Shown here: positions 7,965 through 16,871 of the stretch, piece after piece
Layout: the number at the start of each line of letters is the position of its first letter
How positions within the stretch are numbered: the stretch's first letter is position 1
Assembly: GCA_964526785.1 (NCBI GenBank)
Contig: CAZGMJ010000016.1
Coordinates: 1 to 64,000, forward strand
DNA from: CAZGMJ01 sp964526785
Lineage (GTDB): Bacteria; Planctomycetota; Phycisphaerae; Sedimentisphaerales; Anaerobacaceae
DNA length: 64,000 nt
Direction of reading: 5' to 3'
Made by a program: the position numbers and the translations under genes
Notes under the pieces: generated by a model
Database searches by the model: none
What the model was told of the DNA's origin: nothing
What the model saw: the letters and a program-made list of their open reading frames with translations, nothing else

Positions 7965-9392
7965 ATGCCGTATAACATCAGGATTGTGAGCACGTATCCG
8001 CCGAGGCGGTGCGGTATCGGGACATTCTCACGGAGCCTGGCCAGCGCGCTTTCACATTTTACCGATGAGGTCGGTTACATTCGCGTTGCGGCCATCGACA
8101 ACCACAACGGACCGTACGAAATACCGGTGGATTTGATCATCGACCAGTATAATCCGCAGTCGTGGGAGAACGCGGTCGATCATATACATGCGCGGGCGAA
8201 GGAGAGTGTGACGCCTACGGTCGTGCTGTTGGAGCACGAGTACGGACTGGACCCGGACCCGGAGGGCAATCCCGCCTGTGGCGAGAACTTCGTCAAACTG
8301 GCCAAGGCATTCAGCGACCGCGGGCTTACGACTTTGGTGTATCTCCATACCGTTCTGGACGATCCCAACGAACATCAACGCCAGACCATTCAACGGCTGG
8401 CGCAGTACAGCGACGGGTTGATCGTGATTACCGAAAGCGCGATCCAGATACTGGAATCGCCTACATACGGTATCCAGCACGCCAAGCTGAACCACATCGA
8501 TCACGGGATTCGGATGCATCATCCGTCGCAGTTCGACCGACTGGGGGTCAAGCAGGAGTACGGCCTGGACAATCACTTCCTCGCCACGACGCTGGGTATG
8601 CTCTCGCCGGACAAAGGGGTGCAGTACGCGGTGCGGGCTTTCGGGCGCTTCGTCAATGAGTCGTGCACGCCCGAACAGCGGGCGAAAGTGGTGTATTTGG
8701 TAGCGGGGCAGTGCCATCCGGAATTCGTCAAGGCTGAGGGCGGCCGGCCGTATCGCGATTATCAGGCGATGATGGACAAGGCGCTCGAGGACGCACACGT
8801 CAAATGGTGTCGAGTCCCGGAACTCAAAGGGGTGGATTTCAACGAGTACGATGTGGTGTTCTACGACAAGTTTCTGGACGAAGGGGCGCTGTTGAAGTTC
8901 TACGGGGCGACCAACGTTATGCTGCTGCCTTATCTGAACGTGCACCAGATATCCAGCGGCGTGCTGGCCGATACACTGGGGTCGGGCAGGGTTGCTATCG
9001 CGACGAAGTTCCGGTACGCGGTGGAGTTGATCCACTCGAACAAGCCGTGCGCGGCCGGCGCCGTCATCGGGCGGTACGCGCGGGGGATTCTGGTCGATCC
9101 GGGCGAACCGTCGGTCGAGCAGATCGCGCAGGGACTGGATTATCTGGTTTTCAACGAGGACAAGCGGCTCCGCATGGAGAAGCAGGCGCATCTGCGAGGT
9201 TATCAGATGCGATGGAACAACAGTGCCTGGGCGCTGCTGCAGTATGTGGACTTCGTGCGCGAGCAGAAAGAGATCGTGACCGGCAGGGGGGTGAAGTTCA
9301 GCCGGGTCAAACCATCGGCTCTGCAGATCAAGAAGGTGCGCAGTCTGCGGCGGTCGGCGGAGAAGTCCAAGGTCATTCCGAGCCCGGAATGA
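7965..9392 (+). CDS. GT4-like glycosyltransferase
   Basis: A 475-residue GT-B fold glycosyltransferase. The N-terminal domain starts with IVSTYPPRRCGIGTFSRSL (residues 5-23), the glycine-rich acceptor loop typical of GT4. The C-terminal nucleotide-sugar domain has LGMLSPDKGVQYAVRAF, and then LPYLNVHQISSGVLADTLGSG, which replaces the usual E-x7-E region. There is no signal peptide. A basic tail (KIKKVRSLRRSAEKSK-like) closes the protein. AAAGGGG at about 7952-7958 fits the ATG at 7965; a TTG at 7959 is in frame but too close. The donor and acceptor cannot be told from sequence. The gene lies between an isomerase-like protein and a six-hairpin glycosidase-like protein. Confidence 0.85.
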   Translation: MPYNIRIVSTYPPRRCGIGTFSRSLASALSHFTDEVGYIRVAAIDNHNGPYEIPVDLIIDQYNPQSWENAVDHIHARAKESVTPTVVLLEHEYGLDPDPEGNPACGENFVKLAKAFSDRGLTTLVYLHTVLDDPNEHQRQTIQRLAQYSDGLIVITESAIQILESPTYGIQHAKLNHIDHGIRMHHPSQFDRLGVKQEYGLDNHFLATTLGMLSPDKGVQYAVRAFGRFVNESCTPEQRAKVVYLVAGQCHPEFVKAEGGRPYRDYQAMMDKALEDAHVKWCRVPELKGVDFNEYDVVFYDKFLDEGALLKFYGATNVMLLPYLNVHQISSGVLADTLGSGRVAIATKFRYAVELIHSNKPCAAGAVIGRYARGILVDPGEPSVEQIAQGLDYLVFNEDKRLRMEKQAHLRGYQMRWNNSAWALLQYVDFVREQKEIVTGRGVKFSRVKPSALQIKKVRSLRRSAEKSKVIPSPE

Positions 9393-9507
9393 TATGGTCG
9401 CGGATGCCCTATGCCGCTTGCGTGCAAATGGGTTCGGAGTCGGATGGCTGCACCATGATCACAGCGTGTGTCCATAGCGTCCCGGGGCATGGGGGAAGGC
9501 AATAGCG

Positions 9508-10743
9508 ATGAGAATACACAAGTCGATGATTCTGGTGCTTGTCGTTCAGGGACTTGTCCTTCATGCGGCGAATCTGGTTGCAGCCGGGGGCTTTACGAGC
9601 ATGAATGAGGCGGTGTCATGGCTGGAACAAGAGGCGCATCGGGTTATTCGCGCTTCCAGGCGCAGCATGGATGACGGCACTGCGGCCTTTCCGCCTCAGG
9701 TAGGCATCGGCTACGAGGCATTCTGGCTCAGGGACTATGCGTATACGCTGGAAGGGGCTATTGGCTGCTATTGCGAGACGGAGTTGATCGATGCCTGCCG
9801 GCTTTTCGTCCGGAGTATTCGCTGCGATGGGGCGGGGGTGGATTGCGTGAAGTTCGATGGGACATGCATTTACAAGCCAGGATACGGCTCGATGGGGACC
9901 CATCCGGTGGCAGACGGTTCGCAGTTCACTGTCTCAGTGGCGTGGCATACCTATCGCAGAACGGAGGACGTCGAATTGCTCAATGCGATCATCGAGCCGC
10001 TGCTCGATACGATGGCCGCGGTGCCTCGAAATGCCGACAACGGACTGGTCCACATCCGCGCGTCCGATGGATGGGATCGATGTCCTTACGGCTTTACGGA
10101 CACGATTCGCAAACAGGGCGACGTATTATTCTGCTCGCTTCTGTACGTGCAGGCCGGGCGGCAGCTTTCGGACCTGCTGGAGGTCCTGGGACGCGAGGCG
10201 GAAGCACGCGATCGGCGGCGCGAATCACAAGACGTTGCGGCGAGCATCCGGAGCGTATTCTGGGATTCCGATGTCGGGTTGTTCCGTGCGGCCACCGACA
10301 CATGTAGAGAGCATGATATATGGGGCTCGGCTTTGGCGGTATATCTTGAGGTTGCGGATCGGGCCCAGTCGTCGGCGATTGCCGAGTATTTCGACAAGCA
10401 CTACCGCGAGATCGTGCAAGACGGCCAGATCAGGCACCTACCCGGCGGTGTTTACTGGGAGCAAACAACCTGTCAGCGCGATACCTACCAGAATGGGGCT
10501 TACTGGGCAACGCCCACGGGGTGGTTCGTCTACACTCTCGATCTCGTGCATCCTGCGCTGGCGGACCGGACGGTGATCGATATGGCAAATCATTTCAAAC
10601 GGTATGGAGCCTGCGAATGGATTATAGGCGGGACGCGCAGACTTCCGAACTATCTGGCGAGCGCATCGCTGCCGCTTGCAGGGATCCGAGCCATGCTGCG
10701 GCGCAGGGCCGGGCGCGAACACCCGGCCTGCGGCAGCAAATAG
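9508..10743 (+). CDS. secreted (alpha/alpha)6 glycosidase-like protein
   Basis: A 411-residue protein with a signal peptide (hydrophobic residues 7-26, ending NLVAAGG). The mature part has the helical-barrel features of six-hairpin glycosidases: GYEAFWLRDYAYTLEGAIG near residue 67, SDGWDRCPYG near residue 190, HDIWGSALAVYL near residue 270, and GAYWATPTGWFVYTL near residue 330. The acidic residues in the WLRD and WGS blocks are plausible catalytic or substrate contacts. I cannot assign it to a numbered GH family with confidence. It follows the glycosyltransferase by 115 bases and meets the minus-strand operon end-to-end with a 3-base gap. Confidence 0.75.
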   Translation: MRIHKSMILVLVVQGLVLHAANLVAAGGFTSMNEAVSWLEQEAHRVIRASRRSMDDGTAAFPPQVGIGYEAFWLRDYAYTLEGAIGCYCETELIDACRLFVRSIRCDGAGVDCVKFDGTCIYKPGYGSMGTHPVADGSQFTVSVAWHTYRRTEDVELLNAIIEPLLDTMAAVPRNADNGLVHIRASDGWDRCPYGFTDTIRKQGDVLFCSLLYVQAGRQLSDLLEVLGREAEARDRRRESQDVAASIRSVFWDSDVGLFRAATDTCREHDIWGSALAVYLEVADRAQSSAIAEYFDKHYREIVQDGQIRHLPGGVYWEQTTCQRDTYQNGAYWATPTGWFVYTLDLVHPALADRTVIDMANHFKRYGACEWIIGGTRRLPNYLASASLPLAGIRAMLRRRAGREHPACGSK

Positions 10744-10746
10744 CTT

Positions 10747-11787
10747 CTATCCCAGCTTGACAGGCTTTTGGGTTTTGGCGGCTTCGTAGACGGCGAGTAT
10801 GACTTCCACGGCTTTGCGGGCTTCTGTGCCGTCGATCCAGAAGTCTTCACCGCTTTCGAGTGCGTCGAGGAAGGCCTGGAAGTTGCGCGTGTGGTTCTGA
10901 TAGGAGATTGCAGCGGGATCGGAAACGCCGCCGCCGCCTTCGATCTGGCCGAACTTCTTGCGGACCTCGTCGTCTTCGGGTTTTTCGTCGGCGAACTGCC
11001 AGGTGGTGAAGCTGTCCTCGACCATGATGACGGTTCCCTGAGTGCCTGTGATTTCGAAGCGTCGAAACTGGCCCGGGAAAGAGGCGGTTGTGCCGTAGAT
11101 GACGCCGAGGGCGCCGGTGGTATATTTCAGTACGGCGGTTGCGGTGTCTTCGGTTTCGATCTGCGGGTGACCCAGCGTGGCGGTGTACGCCTGGAGCGAT
11201 TCGATATTCGGCATGAGGTCACAGAGCATATCGACCATGTGGATGGACTGGTTCATGAGGGCTCCGCCGCCGTCGAGTTTCCATGTGCCGTGCCAGGAGT
11301 CCTTGTAGTACTCATCGGTGCGCCACCAGGGGACGTAGATGGATGCGTATGTAATTGTTCCGAAGCGGCCGAACCGGATCGCCTCGCGCAGCGGCTTCAT
11401 GCCCTCGTTGAAGCGATAGGGGAATATTCCGCCGAGCCGGGTTCCGGCTTTGTCGTGGGCGGCGATCATTTTGTCGATGCGTTCGAGCGTGATATCGAGC
11501 GGCTTTTCGCAAATGACGTGCTTGCCCGCTTCGGCCGCCGCGACGGTCGGTTCCATGTGGAAGCCGCTGGGCGTGGCGATCGTTACGATGTCGATGTCGT
11601 CGCTCTCGAGCATCTTTTCGTAGCTGTCGTATGCGGCAGCGCCGTATTTGTCGGAGAGTTTGTGTGCTTTTTCGAGCATATTGTCGCAAACGCCCGTCAG
11701 TTTTGCGTTCGGGATGTCACCGATTGCGCGGGCGTGAAAATCCGCGATCAATCCGGCCCCAACGATTCCGAAGTTCCATGTCTTCAT
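10747..11787 (-). CDS. cytosolic Gfo/Idh/MocA family oxidoreductase
   Basis: The 346-residue protein has no leader. The Rossmann motif GIVGAGLIADFHARAI starts at residue 7, and the family catalytic motif EKPLDITLERID is at about residue 95. The C-terminal domain carries GGGALMNQSIHMVDMLCDL, the conserved region with the active-site His. AAAGGA precedes the ATG. This is a standard cytoplasmic NAD(P)-dependent sugar or inositol dehydrogenase by family. It is the third gene of a minus-strand operon after an enolase-superfamily enzyme and an isomerase-like barrel, which suggests a shared catabolic path for a sugar acid or a keto sugar. The long plus-strand frame across it is antisense. Confidence 0.9.
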   Translation of the reverse strand: MKTWNFGIVGAGLIADFHARAIGDIPNAKLTGVCDNMLEKAHKLSDKYGAAAYDSYEKMLESDDIDIVTIATPSGFHMEPTVAAAEAGKHVICEKPLDITLERIDKMIAAHDKAGTRLGGIFPYRFNEGMKPLREAIRFGRFGTITYASIYVPWWRTDEYYKDSWHGTWKLDGGGALMNQSIHMVDMLCDLMPNIESLQAYTATLGHPQIETEDTATAVLKYTTGALGVIYGTTASFPGQFRRFEITGTQGTVIMVEDSFTTWQFADEKPEDDEVRKKFGQIEGGGGVSDPAAISYQNHTRNFQAFLDALESGEDFWIDGTEARKAVEVILAVYEAAKTQKPVKLG

Positions 11788-11809
11788 ATTTCCATTCCTT
11801 TCTGCGTGG

Positions 11810-12646
11810 TTAGTCGCATTGAAGTCCGACTTCCGAAGCGATCTCTCGCACGGCGGCGATGGCTTTGGAGAACAGGTCCGGTCCAGTCGATCCGCCGAAC
11901 TGACCGCCGCTTTGCAGGTGCGGCTCCATGGTCATGCAGCCGTCGTAGTTGATCTCGGCGAGTTGCTTGAGCAGTTCTCTGATCTGGCCGTCGCCCTGGC
12001 CGGGTATACTGCCGACGTCGGCGGCGCCGAGTTTCCAGTCCTTGATGTGGATATGAACGACGTAGGGCGCCATGACGGGCCAGCAGACTTCGACATTGTT
12101 GGTGATCTTCTCGCCCCAGACGAAATTAGCCGGGTCGTATACGAGTCGCAGCCTGGGCGAATCGATGGTCTTCGCCAGATCGGCGCAATTTGCAGCGCTG
12201 TGGCCGTAGATGTTGGCTTCGTTCTCGTGCACCATCGTGACGTCCGTGTCCTTGAGTATCTCGACTTTTTTGGCCATGCGTTCGAGGACATCGTCACGAT
12301 AGTTGTCGATATTCTGACCTTCGGGGGCGTAGTAGCTGAACATGCGAATGAAGGGCGTCTCGAAGAATACGGCCAGTTCGACAGCATGTTTGAACTTGTC
12401 GAGATGTGCGTCGAACGGTTCGTCGAGTGCGACCTTTCCAATCGGCGAGCCGATGGCGCTGACCTTCAGTCCGTGGTCGTCGATCTTCTTTCTGGCTTCG
12501 TCGAGTTCGCCTTTCGACAGATCCATGATGTTTTTTTGATCGATAAAACGAGGTTCGATGTGGCCGACGCCCTCTTTGGCGAGGAACTGTACCTGGCCGA
12601 GAAAATCGTCTGTTACTTCATCTGCGAATGCGCTTAGTTTTGCCAT
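11810..12646 (-). CDS. sugar isomerase/epimerase-like TIM barrel protein
   Basis: A 278-residue AP-endonuclease-2-fold TIM barrel without a leader, so cytosolic. It starts MAKLSAFADEVTDDF, and the metal-site blocks are GHIEPRF, VHENEAN, RLVYDPANF, HIHIKDW and TMEPHL. GGAGCG upstream of 12646 supports this start; the frame is open for 49 codons more, but the extension is Arg-rich and has no family match. Only 22 bases separate it from the downstream oxidoreductase, so the two are surely co-transcribed. Substrate unknown; hydroxypyruvate-isomerase, xylulose-epimerase and keto-glycoside-acting enzymes all share the fold. Confidence 0.88.
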   Translation of the reverse strand: MAKLSAFADEVTDDFLGQVQFLAKEGVGHIEPRFIDQKNIMDLSKGELDEARKKIDDHGLKVSAIGSPIGKVALDEPFDAHLDKFKHAVELAVFFETPFIRMFSYYAPEGQNIDNYRDDVLERMAKKVEILKDTDVTMVHENEANIYGHSAANCADLAKTIDSPRLRLVYDPANFVWGEKITNNVEVCWPVMAPYVVHIHIKDWKLGAADVGSIPGQGDGQIRELLKQLAEINYDGCMTMEPHLQSGGQFGGSTGPDLFSKAIAAVREIASEVGLQCD

Positions 12647-12689
12647 CTTTAATCGCTCCGTGTTCTTGAAATCCTTCAGGTTCGTTCTA

Positions 12690-14090
12690 TTACTTCGATG
12701 CGCTGGTTTCTGCTTCGGGCAGCTCGCGCCGTATTTCGTTGACCCGGTAGCCGAATCCCGGTCCCGACAGGGTCGAGAGGTCGACCTCGCCATTGCGGCG
12801 TCGGTACAGGCCCGGATGCACCTGCTCTTCGGCAGCGGAGGCGGCCGGATAGAACTGCATGGCGTTAGTCTCGACGCCCATGATTGTGCCGGCGTGTGCG
12901 GCCAGGCGCACGTGCGGGATCTGGGCGAGCATGGGATTGGTCAGATCCTGGACCATCAGTGTCATGCCGTGTGCTTTGGCCCAGCAGAGGCTCAACAAAG
13001 CGCCCGTTTGCGTCTTGCATGTTTTGAGTGCGACGCCCGTCCAGCCGAGTTGTCGACCGAGGCGGACGAGTTTCCAGTCGTGCGCGCTTTCGTCCATGAA
13101 CAGGGGTTTGCGGGCCGAGACACTGTGCACGTCGATCTGATGTTTCCGCAGGTCGTACGGGAATGGCTGTTCGACGTAGAGGATCATCTGGTATGTCCGC
13201 GGGTGTTCGTGCATCAGGCGGTCGAGAATGTTGTTGACGTATGCGGGGTCGTGGACGGTGCAGTTGAAGTCGCTGGTGAGCCAGAGGACGTCGTTCTGTA
13301 TGGCGATCCGTCCGACGCGCAGGAGTCTGTCGTAGTCCCAGTCGGCGTCGTTGCCCCGGAGTTTCACCTTGAGGCATTTGAGGCCGTCGCGGACGATCCA
13401 GTCGGGCAACAGGACGGGGTATCCGTCGTCCGGTTCGTCGCCGGAGCATTCCGAGGCGTCGAGCAGGTCCTTGCCTCCGACGAGGTGCCAGGCGGGCAGT
13501 GTCTGCGGGGGGCGCTCTACGAAGAAGTCGGCGGGGTACCTGCCTTCGAACGAGACGTCCGTATCGTCGGCGGGTTCGAGGTAGGTTGAGAGGTCCCGGT
13601 TCATGAACTGTGATGTGTAGGTCGAGTAGACGTCGCGGTTGTGGAGGTTGCCGTAGGCGTCGTGCAGGGCGATGTCGAAGGCCGAGCAGCAGACGAGGGC
13701 CGCCAGGTGGGGCATCGGTTCGGACAGGCCCTGCTGTTTGTTGAAGTCGGCCAGCATGACGGGCAGTACCTTGTCTATGAACGTCGCGCCGATTTCCATC
13801 GGATGGCCGGAGGTGTCGGCAGCAGTCCATGCTCCGGCGAGCGCCCGGCAGAACTGCTTCATCGCTTCGTGGCGATCCTGATAGCTCAAACTGCTCGGCC
13901 AGACCCACTGGACGCTCAGCGGCGTTTCGCCCCAGCCTTCGGCCGTGCGGCCGGTGTCGTCGGCAACGGTCATGCGAACGCGGGCGCAGGTTACGGAGGT
14001 CAGCGTCTCGGGGCCGAACTTCAGCGGGACGCGCGTTCGGACGGGAAGGAAATAAAGTCTCACGGATTGCGGGGCGGCGTCAGTTTTCAC
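12690..14090 (-). CDS. enolase-superfamily (MR/MLE-like) enzyme
   Basis: A 466-residue member of the mandelate racemase/muconate lactonizing group. The full catalytic set can be read: the K-x-K motif at Lys241/Lys243 (KVK), metal ligands Asp274 (TSDFN), Glu307 (YVEQP) and Asp333/Glu334 (FMDES), and the opposite-face Lys356 (ALKTCKT). The enzymes abstract a proton alpha to a carboxylate, as in sugar-acid dehydratases and epimerases. It is longer than the usual 360-400 residues because of an inserted stretch at about residues 150-230. Start is GTG with AGAGGTGAG upstream. It is first in a three-gene operon with an isomerase-like barrel and an oxidoreductase. Confidence 0.85.
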   Translation of the reverse strand: MKTDAAPQSVRLYFLPVRTRVPLKFGPETLTSVTCARVRMTVADDTGRTAEGWGETPLSVQWVWPSSLSYQDRHEAMKQFCRALAGAWTAADTSGHPMEIGATFIDKVLPVMLADFNKQQGLSEPMPHLAALVCCSAFDIALHDAYGNLHNRDVYSTYTSQFMNRDLSTYLEPADDTDVSFEGRYPADFFVERPPQTLPAWHLVGGKDLLDASECSGDEPDDGYPVLLPDWIVRDGLKCLKVKLRGNDADWDYDRLLRVGRIAIQNDVLWLTSDFNCTVHDPAYVNNILDRLMHEHPRTYQMILYVEQPFPYDLRKHQIDVHSVSARKPLFMDESAHDWKLVRLGRQLGWTGVALKTCKTQTGALLSLCWAKAHGMTLMVQDLTNPMLAQIPHVRLAAHAGTIMGVETNAMQFYPAASAAEEQVHPGLYRRRNGEVDLSTLSGPGFGYRVNEIRRELPEAETSASK

Positions 14091-14325
14091 TTCTCACCTC
14101 TCGGTTCGGCACGAGCACTACTTCAGTTGAAGTCTCCACATGATTAACAAGACCGGATCATTCCAATATTGCACGCCATTGACGATGATCCACGGGTAGG
14201 GTTATAACACGCGGGGGGGCGTTGTCAACCGAAACTTCAGGGGCGGCCGGGTTGCGGTCTGCGGAACACACGTCTTGCGAGTTGCAGAGAGAGCGGCGGC
14301 AACGGCGAAATTGCCGGTTTTTCCT

Positions 14326-14353
14326 TTGCGATGTTGTGCCGAGCCCCTATAAT
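14326..14353 (+). promoter_or_regulatory. predicted sigma70-type promoter
   Basis: TTGCGA at 14326-14331 and TATAAT at 14348-14353 are 16 bases apart. They point at the oxidoreductase-isomerase pair that starts at 14466, leaving an untranslated leader of about 105 bases. The rest of the 375-base divergent gap 14091-14465 shows no gene. Confidence 0.5.
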
Positions 14354-14465
14354 TTCCAGCGGATGCAATGAACGATGTATGTGAAAGTGCTTTAAGAAGT
14401 TACGCTTTTGTGACATTTCAACGAGCCACAACTTCACACGCGAATTCTATTTGAAAGGAGTAGGT

Positions 14466-15638
14466 ATGGAACTCAAGCGAAAGTTGAAGATGGGTATGGT
14501 CGGCGGAGGTCCCGGGGCTTTTATCGGCGACGTGCATCGCAAGGCGGCCCGCATGGACGGCGGGATCGAGCTTGTGGCCGGTGCGTTCGACATCAATCCG
14601 CGCAAGTCGAAACAGATGGGGCGGGAGTTGCTGCTTGATTCCAAGCGTGTATACAATACATATCAGGAGATGATCGAGAAGGAACTCGAGCTGCCGGACG
14701 GCGAGCGGATCGATTTCGCGGCGGTGACGACGCCGAACAACTGGCATTTCCCGATCGCGAAAGATCTTCTGGAGGCTGGCTTTCACGTCATGTGCGAAAA
14801 GCCGATGACGCTGAACGTCAAGGAGGCGAAGGAGCTCAAGGAGATCGTCAAGTCGTCGCGGAAAGTGTTCGGGCTGATGCACAACTATACGGGCTACCCG
14901 ATGGTGAAGCTGGCGCGGGACATGGTGAGCGGCGGGGATTTGGGCAAGATCCGCAAGATCGTGGTACAGTACCCGCAGGGGTGGCTGGCGACGGCTGTTG
15001 AGAAGACGGGCAACCAGCAGGCTTCCTGGCGAACCGATCCAAAGCAGAGCGGCGGGGCCGGCTGCATGGGTGACATCGGAACGCATGCGGAAAACCTCTC
15101 GGAGTACATTACGGGTCTGAAGATCACGCAGATGTGCGCCGATTTGCATACGTTCGTGAAGGGCCGCAAACTCGACGACGACGGCAACGTTCTTCTGCGG
15201 TTCAACAACGGTGCGCGTGGCGTGCTGCACGCCAGCCAGGTTTCCATCGGCGAAGAGAACAATCTGGCGATCTGGGTGTACGGCGAAAAGAAGTCGCTGG
15301 AATGGCACCAGGAGCATCCGAATTACTTGTACGTTAAGGAGCCGGACGGACCGATGCAGGTGTGGAAGCGCGGCAATGATTATGTCGCAGCCAAGAGCCC
15401 GGCAGCGGGGCGCGCGACGCGTCTGCCGTTCGGGCACCCGGAGGCGTTCTTCGAGGCGTTTGCGAATAATTACTGCAACTTTGCCGATACCGTGCGGGCG
15501 AAGATTACCCGCAGCAAGCCGGATCCGCTGGCCAAGGATTTCCCGGATGTCAACGACGGATTGCGCGGAATGCTCTTCATCGAGACGGTTCTGGCGAGCA
15601 CGAAGAGCAAACAGAAATGGACCAAGTTCAAGAAGTAG
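14466..15638 (+). CDS. cytosolic Gfo/Idh/MocA family oxidoreductase
   Basis: A 390-residue oxidoreductase with a Rossmann motif (MGMVGGGPGAFIGDVHRKAA, residues about 10-29), CEKPMTLNVKEAK as the family catalytic motif near residue 105, and a C-terminal domain with GCMGDIGTHAENLSEYITG. No leader, so cytoplasmic, although its partner gene encodes an exported protein. AAAGGAG at about 14453-14459 fixes the ATG at 14466; a TTG at 14451 is in frame but lies upstream of that site. It is 22 bases upstream of the Tat-type isomerase-like gene, one operon. The residue pattern resembles the inositol/glucoside-3-dehydrogenase branch, but substrate assignment is not possible. Confidence 0.9.
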   Translation: MELKRKLKMGMVGGGPGAFIGDVHRKAARMDGGIELVAGAFDINPRKSKQMGRELLLDSKRVYNTYQEMIEKELELPDGERIDFAAVTTPNNWHFPIAKDLLEAGFHVMCEKPMTLNVKEAKELKEIVKSSRKVFGLMHNYTGYPMVKLARDMVSGGDLGKIRKIVVQYPQGWLATAVEKTGNQQASWRTDPKQSGGAGCMGDIGTHAENLSEYITGLKITQMCADLHTFVKGRKLDDDGNVLLRFNNGARGVLHASQVSIGEENNLAIWVYGEKKSLEWHQEHPNYLYVKEPDGPMQVWKRGNDYVAAKSPAAGRATRLPFGHPEAFFEAFANNYCNFADTVRAKITRSKPDPLAKDFPDVNDGLRGMLFIETVLASTKSKQKWTKFKK

Positions 15639-15660
15639 CAGACTGGAGGAGCATTCTACT

Positions 15661-16611
15661 ATGAGACAGGAAAAGAACGGGGCGGCCGAGAGCCGCATTT
15701 CCCGACGCAATTTCATCGGTGGCGTGGCGGCTGCGGCGGTCACGGCCTCGGCGGTGAGTTCGAGCGTGCGTGCGGCTTCCAATGCGCCGAAGTTCAAGCT
15801 CAAATACGCGCCGCATTTCGGCATGTTCAGGCATCATGCGGGCAACGATCCGCTGGATCAGTTGCAGTTCATGGCCGACCAGGGATTCACGGCTATGGAA
15901 GACAACGGGATGATGGGCAAGCCGGCGGAGCTTCAGGAGAAGATCGCGCGGAAGATGGAGAAGCTGGACATGACCATGGGCGTGTTCGTGAGCTTCTCGG
16001 GATTCGGCAACACCGATATGGTGACGCGGACGGACAAGGAGTACCAGAATGGTCTGCGGAACTCGATGAAGAAAGCCGTCGAGGTCGCCAAGCGCGTTAA
16101 TGCCAAGTGGAGCACGGTGGTGCCGGCGAACGTGAGCCAGAAGCTGGAGTTCGACTATCAGATGGCGAACTGCATCGAGAATCTCAAGGTGATGGCGGAA
16201 GTTTGCGAGCCGGCGGGTCTGGTGATGGTGCTGGAGCCGCTGAACTGGTGGGCGAATCATCCGGGTCTCTTCCTGACGAAGATCCCGCAGGGATATTTGA
16301 TCTGCAAGGGAGTAAATTCCCCGTCGTGCAAGATTCTCGATGATCTGTACCATCAGCAGATCAGCGAGGGGAATCTCATTCCGAATATGGACAGGGCGTG
16401 GGACGAAATCGCGTACTTCCAGGTCGGGGACAATCCCGGGCGGAAGGAGCCGACGACCGGCGAAATCAACTACAAGAACGTTTTCAAGCACATCTACAAG
16501 CGCGGATTCAAGGGCGTAGTCGGGATGGAGCATGGGAACAGCATGCGGGGCAAGGAAGGCGAGCAGGCGGTTATCGATGCGTATCGGTACTGCGACAGTT
16601 TCGAAGTGTAA
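15661..16611 (+). CDS. Tat-exported hydroxypyruvate-isomerase-like TIM barrel protein
   Basis: A 316-residue TIM barrel with a clear twin-arginine leader (SRRNFIGGVAAAAVTASAV, residues 13-31). The mature part follows the hydroxypyruvate isomerase pattern: KYAPHFGMF, MEDNGMMG, VLEPLNWW, CKILDDLYHQQ, FQVGDNPGRKEP and VGMEHGNSM. The metal ligands Glu, Asp, His and Glu can all be placed in these blocks. Export is unusual for an enzyme whose textbook substrate is cytosolic, so another substrate is likely. GGAGGAG lies just before the ATG. It is co-transcribed with the oxidoreductase ending at 15638. The convergent IS3 remnant begins just downstream. Confidence 0.88.
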   Translation: MRQEKNGAAESRISRRNFIGGVAAAAVTASAVSSSVRAASNAPKFKLKYAPHFGMFRHHAGNDPLDQLQFMADQGFTAMEDNGMMGKPAELQEKIARKMEKLDMTMGVFVSFSGFGNTDMVTRTDKEYQNGLRNSMKKAVEVAKRVNAKWSTVVPANVSQKLEFDYQMANCIENLKVMAEVCEPAGLVMVLEPLNWWANHPGLFLTKIPQGYLICKGVNSPSCKILDDLYHQQISEGNLIPNMDRAWDEIAYFQVGDNPGRKEPTTGEINYKNVFKHIYKRGFKGVVGMEHGNSMRGKEGEQAVIDAYRYCDSFEV

Positions 16612-16632
16612 ACGAACGCGGGCCTCGGACGT

Positions 16633-16800
16633 TCACGGACGTTTCGGGGCCCGACGTCTTTGCATGCGGAGCGGGCGATGCGGCTTGTGCGGTCTGGAGG
16701 GTCTATAGAGTTCAGGGTATTTCGGAAGCGCCTTGATAGCCGCCGGGGCCACCTTGGCCTTGAACGCCGCACTGAACTGCTTTCGTTTACTCTGCATCAT
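16633..16800 (-). pseudogene. IS3-family OrfA transposase remnant
   Basis: The minus strand from the ATG at 16800 reads MMQSKRKQFSAAFKAKVA and then PAAIKAL, which matches the conserved start of IS3-family OrfA (helix-turn-helix subunit). After about 25 residues the similarity ends and the frame runs through Pro/Arg-rich sequence to a stop at 16633-16635. A full OrfA is about 90-110 residues and should be followed by OrfB with the DDE domain, which is absent. GGAGA precedes the ATG. It lies beside the AT-richer pentapeptide-repeat gene, as expected for a scar of past insertion. Confidence 0.6.
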
Positions 16801-16871
16801 TCGTCTCCTGAATCAGTTATCGATACAGGCAACGAATCCACCTTAATCCCTGGTCCAGTTTTTGGGGAGTA

